NCBI GenBank assembly: GCA_012295275.1
Contig: CM022671.1
Coordinates: forward strand, 4,024,065-4,046,564
Direction of reading: 5' to 3'
Length of the DNA stretch: 22,500 nucleotides
Origin: Chrysomallon squamiferum
Lineage: Eukaryota > Mollusca > Gastropoda > Neomphalida > Peltospiridae
The notes under the pieces were generated by a model, which did no database searches, was not told the origin of the DNA, and saw only the letters and a list, made by a program, of their open reading frames with translations. This document shows positions 16,909 to 22,500 of this stretch, piece after piece (within the stretch, counting starts at the first letter, position 1; every line of letters starts with the position of its first letter). A program made the position numbers and the translations under genes.

Positions 16909-16940
<32 letters not shown>
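16909..16940. repeat. Poly(T) tract, T32
   Basis: Right border of the CpG-rich repeat block. Confidence 0.95.
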
Positions 16941-17171
16941 CTCGCCAGATCTGAGATTATAAAGTATACTTTGTGAAGTGACAGTAAAGGTGACGGTGGT
17001 CACGAGAAAAGGTGAAAGTTTCGACAAAAAGTTTTTTTGAAATTGTTTGTATTGTATTTTGTTTTCTTCACACCTAGCACGCGATATCAGACTATCTGTA
17101 TCTAACTCGAGAGTTCCTTCAGCTCTCTTCTGATTATTTCGTGTAGATTTTGTTTCATTGTTGAATATCAC
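16941..17171 (-). other. Open frame without ATG, unproven
   Basis: The minus strand is open from just after a TGA (about 17172-17174) through the poly(T) tract, which reads as Lys. The part before the Lys run is mixed (for example RAEGTLELDTDSLISRARCE) and contains no Met at all, so there is no canonical start. A strong donor-type GGTGAGT lies on the minus strand at about 17172-17178, just 5' of the frame, but no acceptor is evident. Probably chance. Confidence 0.08.
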
Positions 17172-17670
17172 TCACCAAACTCAAGACGAAACATAAAGAA
17201 ACAAAACTTAAGTTGAGAGAAAGAGAATGTATACGTTTTAGTACTGCACTGCCTGCCTCACGAACGATTGAACTGGTGAATGTAAGCATGTTTAATAAGC
17301 AATAAAAATTATGTTTTAGTTTTAAAATAAAACATTTTCAAAGGCCAAACTCACTCAAAGAGCACGATATGTCATTTTCTTAATAATTAGTAAGGAATCT
17401 TTTTGTTGTTCTTCCCAAAACACGAAACAATATATACACCATCGCCTTTAATATTCCACTGGCTGAGGTCTGTCTAGAACGGGAAACAGCCTATAAACAC
17501 GCTGAAAAGAGCTGGTTATTTGTTTTCATTATTTTTCAACTAAATTCTGGGTTTATTTAGTTTTTAAGAAATTCTTCTTTCTAAAAAATAAAATAAAAAT
17601 AATAATAAAATTACAGACTTTATATTCACAGATTATAAATTTAAATTTTTTATTTTTATTTATTATTATT
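17172..17670. other. Unique AT-rich DNA, no gene seen
   Basis: About 500 bp with frequent stops and no motif I can support. Confidence 0.6.
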
Positions 17671-17674
17671 TTTA

Positions 17675-17692
17675 TTTTTTTTTTTTTTTTTT
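17675..17692. repeat. Poly(T) tract, T18
   Basis: Uninterrupted T run after AT-rich TTTA-like sequence. Confidence 0.95.
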
Positions 17693-18093
<401 letters not shown>

Positions 18094-18342
18094 CTTTTTC
18101 TTTTCTTCTGCCTTTCTTTTTCCCCTCTCTCCTCTTTTCTTTCTATCTTTTTCTCTCTATCTTCACATTCATTTTTATCTTTATTTCTCTCACTTGTAAC
18201 TATTTTTGATATATTTATAAACATAAATGCAATCGGTTATCAATTAATTCAATTTAAAAAAAAAAAAAAAAGAACCTCAAAAATAAATTAGAAAAAAAAA
18301 ATTAAAATAAAACTGTTATTCTTTTATTCGTATAATCTTCAT
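18094..18342. other. Pyrimidine-rich then A-rich DNA
   Basis: Impure TTTC/TCTC sequence to about 18190, A16 at 18256-18271 and A-rich sequence to 18310. No gene. Confidence 0.8.
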
Positions 18343-18807
18343 CTTGCACAAAACCTTTCACTCAAAACAAAACTATAATTCATTTAAAAAAAAAAAAAAA
18401 AAAAAAACCTTTTCAGACATAAACAATCTTCACACTTTCCATCAAAACCTTCAGTCCGAATTCTTTGTCCGGTTCTCAATCTGTGCTTCACAAGGGATCT
18501 ATTTTCGTAGACGCGTGATTATCGGAGGGGGATCAGAGTTACAGAAAAATAAAAAAATAAAAAAATAAAACGTCCGATACAGAGAGAGAAAGAGAGAGAG
18601 TATTTATTTGAGGCGTGGTTTTAACAGCAGGAATCCCTTTACTAAACAGAGCTTTAGTGACATTACACACCATTTGTTTTCTCTCTTACTGAAAGACCAA
18701 AAAAAAAATAACGTTTCTCTAGTCTCCCTTGACTCTGTGGGGTTTCGAGATCGATATGATAAGGAAGAGGTTTCTTGCTTTCTTGTTTTCTTGTGTCCGA
18801 CAGAAAG
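18343..18807. other. Unique DNA with A22, no convincing gene
   Basis: A22 at 18386-18407 and a short GAGA patch at 18581-18600. A plus-strand open stretch from 18608 has mixed composition but begins without ATG and ends in poly-Lys from the next A-run. Confidence 0.5.
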
Positions 18808-18832
18808 AAAAAAAAAAAAAAAAAAAAAAAAA
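18808..18832. repeat. Poly(A) tract, A25
   Basis: Uninterrupted A run. Confidence 0.95.
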
Positions 18833-20260
<1,428 letters not shown>

Positions 20261-20375
20261 ATACATTCATACGTACATAAATATTATATACATTTATACA
20301 GACGTATATACATACATACATACACATACTTGCATGCCATAAATATTTATATACATACATACATATATATATATT

Positions 20376-20414
<39 letters not shown>

Positions 20415-20460
20415 TGTTAACATATACATATATATACATATACATATACATACATACATT
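20261..20460. repeat. Compound CATA/TA microsatellite
   Basis: CATA units with interruptions, then a TA run at 20378-20411 and TACATA units to about 20460. Confidence 0.92.
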
Positions 20461-20650
20461 TTTTATTAATAAACAAATTTTATATTCAGAGAAGAGAAAT
20501 GTGAATTTCTTCATGATATTATCTACAGTTAATCTGTGTTTAGTTCTGTATTATGTCTGTGTACGCTTTAGCTGTATTTAAAACTGGTGTAAACAGTTTA
20601 CGTTGTCTTGGTCACATGTTACCAAAATTATGTATTAAAATATGAAGTAG

Positions 20651-20766
20651 AATAGCAGTAGTAGTTACAATACTAATAAAAATAACAGTTATAATAACTA
20701 TTACAAAAATAGTAACAGAAATGGTAAAGGTAGTAGTAATAGTAGTAGTAACAGTAATATTAACAG
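20651..20766. repeat. Degenerate AGT/AAT trinucleotide region
   Basis: AGTAGT, AATAAT and AACAGT units with many interruptions; AT-rich DNA without features precedes it. Confidence 0.75.
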
Positions 20767-21318
20767 ACAGACTCAGGCAATGCTGTTAAGCAGAAAAAAA
20801 ACTTAACATCAACTTGCGTGATTCAATTACATCACACTGTTAAACGATAAGAAAAATATGTCTAATAAATAAACGAGATAACTTCACAGTCCGATCTAAA
20901 ACATTCTGAGCCACAGATCTCTGAATTAAATCAAAGATCTTCTCACATTAATATATATACTTTAAAATGTATTTCACAGCTTTCCATGTTATATAAATTG
21001 CGTCCGTATACATATACATACACGTATATAAAATAAAATGGATTCGGAAAATGCTGTAACGTGCAGTAATCTAAAGGAGGCACTGGGGCGGTTCGATCCT
21101 AGGACGTGTCACGCATCAAGTGAGATGTCTACACTTAACTAAAGACATCTCTTGTTAGTGTGGGATGCACGCAGAAAGCTGTACACAAAGACTAACAGTA
21201 AACGAAATGTACAAATGTGTCACGGTAATTGAGAGTAGATAACTAGTACAACACGCTGAGTTGAATACGTCGGTTTCCATAATGACACATGTTACCTCTG
21301 CAGCAACTTTTCATTTGG
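20767..21318. other. Unique DNA with a 9-bp hairpin, no gene seen
   Basis: GAGATGTCT (21122-21130) and AGACATCTC (21143-21151) form a perfect 9-bp stem with a 12-nt loop. A tRNA B-box-like GGTTCGATCC occurs at 21090-21099, but no tRNA fold is present. Confidence 0.6.
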
Positions 21319-21690
21319 GTGTGCGTGTGCGTGTGCATGTGTGCGTGTCGACATACATACAGTTACACGTCGTAAATTCGTGCATATATACACACACACA
21401 CACACAGATTCATATCAATATATATTTTTCTATAACATACAAATATATGTATTATATAAGCTGATAAACTTGTATATATATATACATATGCTTATCATAT
21501 ATCTAGAATATTTTAACACGAGTGTCTTTGCATTGTATAGACTCAATGGCTGTACATGTATAATTATACTGACAGAATATACATACCTGTACAAACAAGC
21601 TTCTACCAATCACGTTTTTCTCTGTCTCTTTTTCTGTACAGACACACACACACACACACACACACATACATACATATATACATCCATAAC
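21319..21690. repeat. GT, CA and TA/CATA microsatellites
   Basis: GT/GC tract at 21319-21347, CA at 21389-21406, TA at about 21474-21484, and CA at 21642-21666 followed by CATA. Confidence 0.88.
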
Positions 21691-21764
21691 TAATATACAG
21701 AAACATAGATATATATATATAAATAATATACAGAAACATAGATATATATATATATACATATTAA

Positions 21765-21784
<20 letters not shown>
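21691..21784. repeat. 33-bp tandem duplication and TA run
   Basis: A unit containing TAATATACAGAAACATAG plus a TA run starts at 21691 and again at 21724. A TA run at 21766-21784 follows. Confidence 0.9.
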
Positions 21785-21858
<74 letters not shown>

Positions 21859-21913
21859 AAAAGAGATAGAGAGAAAAAAACAGAGAGAGAGAGAGACAAA
21901 AAGAGATAGAGAG

Positions 21914-21976
<63 letters not shown>

Positions 21977-22012
21977 GAGACAGAGACAGAGACAGACAGA
22001 GACAGAGACAGA
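21785..22012. repeat. Polypurine tract: (GA)36 plus a 40-bp duplication
   Basis: Perfect GA at 21785-21856. A 40-bp unit with CAAAAAGAGATAGAGAG at its head starts at 21857 and again at 21897. More GA, then GACAGA units, run to about 22012. About 230 bp are almost purely purine on the plus strand, with only scattered C and T. Confidence 0.95.
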
Positions 22013-22079
22013 TGATTTACAAATTAGTTCCGAAACTTCTGTTATAAAAGGTTCACAGGTGAAGAAATGTATGAAACGA

Positions 22080-22330
22080 AATTGATCCAGTGCAGCGCAC
22101 GTGCTCCGGTCGTCACGTGATTTGCCGTAATGAGATATGACAGAAGGAAATAGAAATGAATTCACAAACAGTCCAGAAAATGTTAATTACACTTGAATAT
22201 CTCCACAAAACGAAAGCGAAACTTTGACGTTTTTAACGCCTCTGATTTTAACTTTACCAGTGGAGGCGCTAAGCAGGAGAGACGAAGCTCGTCATTTTAA
22301 ACGATACTCGACAGTGCACTGTTGGTGTGT
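22080..22330. promoter_or_regulatory. CpG-containing unique block with E-boxes and ISRE motif
   Basis: E-boxes CACGTG at 22098-22103 (in GCACGTGC) and 22114-22119 (in TCACGTGA) are 16 bp apart. GAAAGCGAAACT at 22212-22223 matches the interferon-regulatory-factor element GAAANNGAAACT exactly. The block has more CpG than its flanks and no long ATG ORF. I infer a possible enhancer or promoter. Confidence 0.3.
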
Positions 22331-22430
22331 TTTCCCGTTCCAGAAAATACTCCATATTCGGTACATAAGAAGGCCACAGAATTATATCTTCAGTAATAAT
22401 GTATATGTTTAAAATGTCATTGCTCTTTAT

Positions 22431-22500
22431 AAACACACACACACACACAGCCACATAAACAGACACACAGACATACACACACACACACAAACATACACAC
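22431..22500. repeat. (CA)n microsatellite reaching the window edge
   Basis: CA with ACAG and CATA interruptions; truncated by the end of the window. Confidence 0.95.

Noticed and set aside
21055-21130. Possible tRNA gene from the B-box-like GGTTCGATCC
   Set aside because: The presumed T-arm pairs at only two of five positions, and no A-box or acceptor stem is found at the right distance.
21341-22015. 224-codon ORF, the longest in the window
   Set aside because: It strings CA, CATA, TA and GA microsatellites together; the peptide is His-Thr, Tyr-Ile and Arg-Glu repeats without any unique domain.

Overview
This window reads as intergenic or intronic DNA from a metazoan with a large, repeat-rich genome. 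It is AT-rich and dominated by simple sequence repeats: long (CT)n/(GA)n, (TA)n, (CA)n, TATG/TTTA/TATAA/trinucleotide runs and poly(A)/poly(T) tracts of 20-36 nt. I saw no bacterial operon structure, no recognisable conserved protein domain, no tRNA or rRNA, no transposase or reverse transcriptase, and no CRISPR array. The combination of long CT/GA tracts, CATA/TATG tracts and short CpG-rich islands in AT-rich DNA resembles molluscan, perhaps cephalopod, intergenic sequence. That assignment is an impression, not a demonstrated identity.

Layout. 1-126 is a CpG-rich scrap with a minus-strand open frame running off the left edge. 331-552 has a 38-codon ORF, two AATAAA signals and a G/T-rich downstream stretch. 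2101-2525 is a CpG-rich block with ATGGCG (YY1-like) motifs on both strands. 5481-6985 holds two adjacent minisatellites: a 41-bp-period array, then about 1 kb built on the word TGTACAATA. A CpG-rich block at 7010-7420 follows at once. It opens with a clean G-quadruplex motif and carries a strong splice-donor match. 7600-9010 is microsatellite-dense and includes a Z-DNA-prone stretch, a 150-bp (GA)n and a (TATAA)n array. 9321-9412 has a near-consensus CTCF motif beside an E-box. 10346-10852 contains the most protein-like ATG-initiated ORF (102 codons, minus strand). 11755-12005 is another promoter-like CpG block. 12100-16500 is mostly microsatellites, with a 14-bp minisatellite that faces an inverted copy of itself at 14778-14886. 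16505-16905 is a CpG-rich scrambled repeat between two poly(T) tracts. 17985-22012 has more (TC)n(TA)n compounds and a long polypurine tract. 22080-22330 has two E-boxes and an ISRE-type motif, and the window ends in (CA)n.

No gene can be asserted with confidence. The most informative parts are the five or six CpG-rich unique islands, which are candidate regulatory elements or exons, and the double minisatellite abutting one of them. Functional readings below are inference from motif matches; all coordinates and repeat structures were read directly from the sequence.
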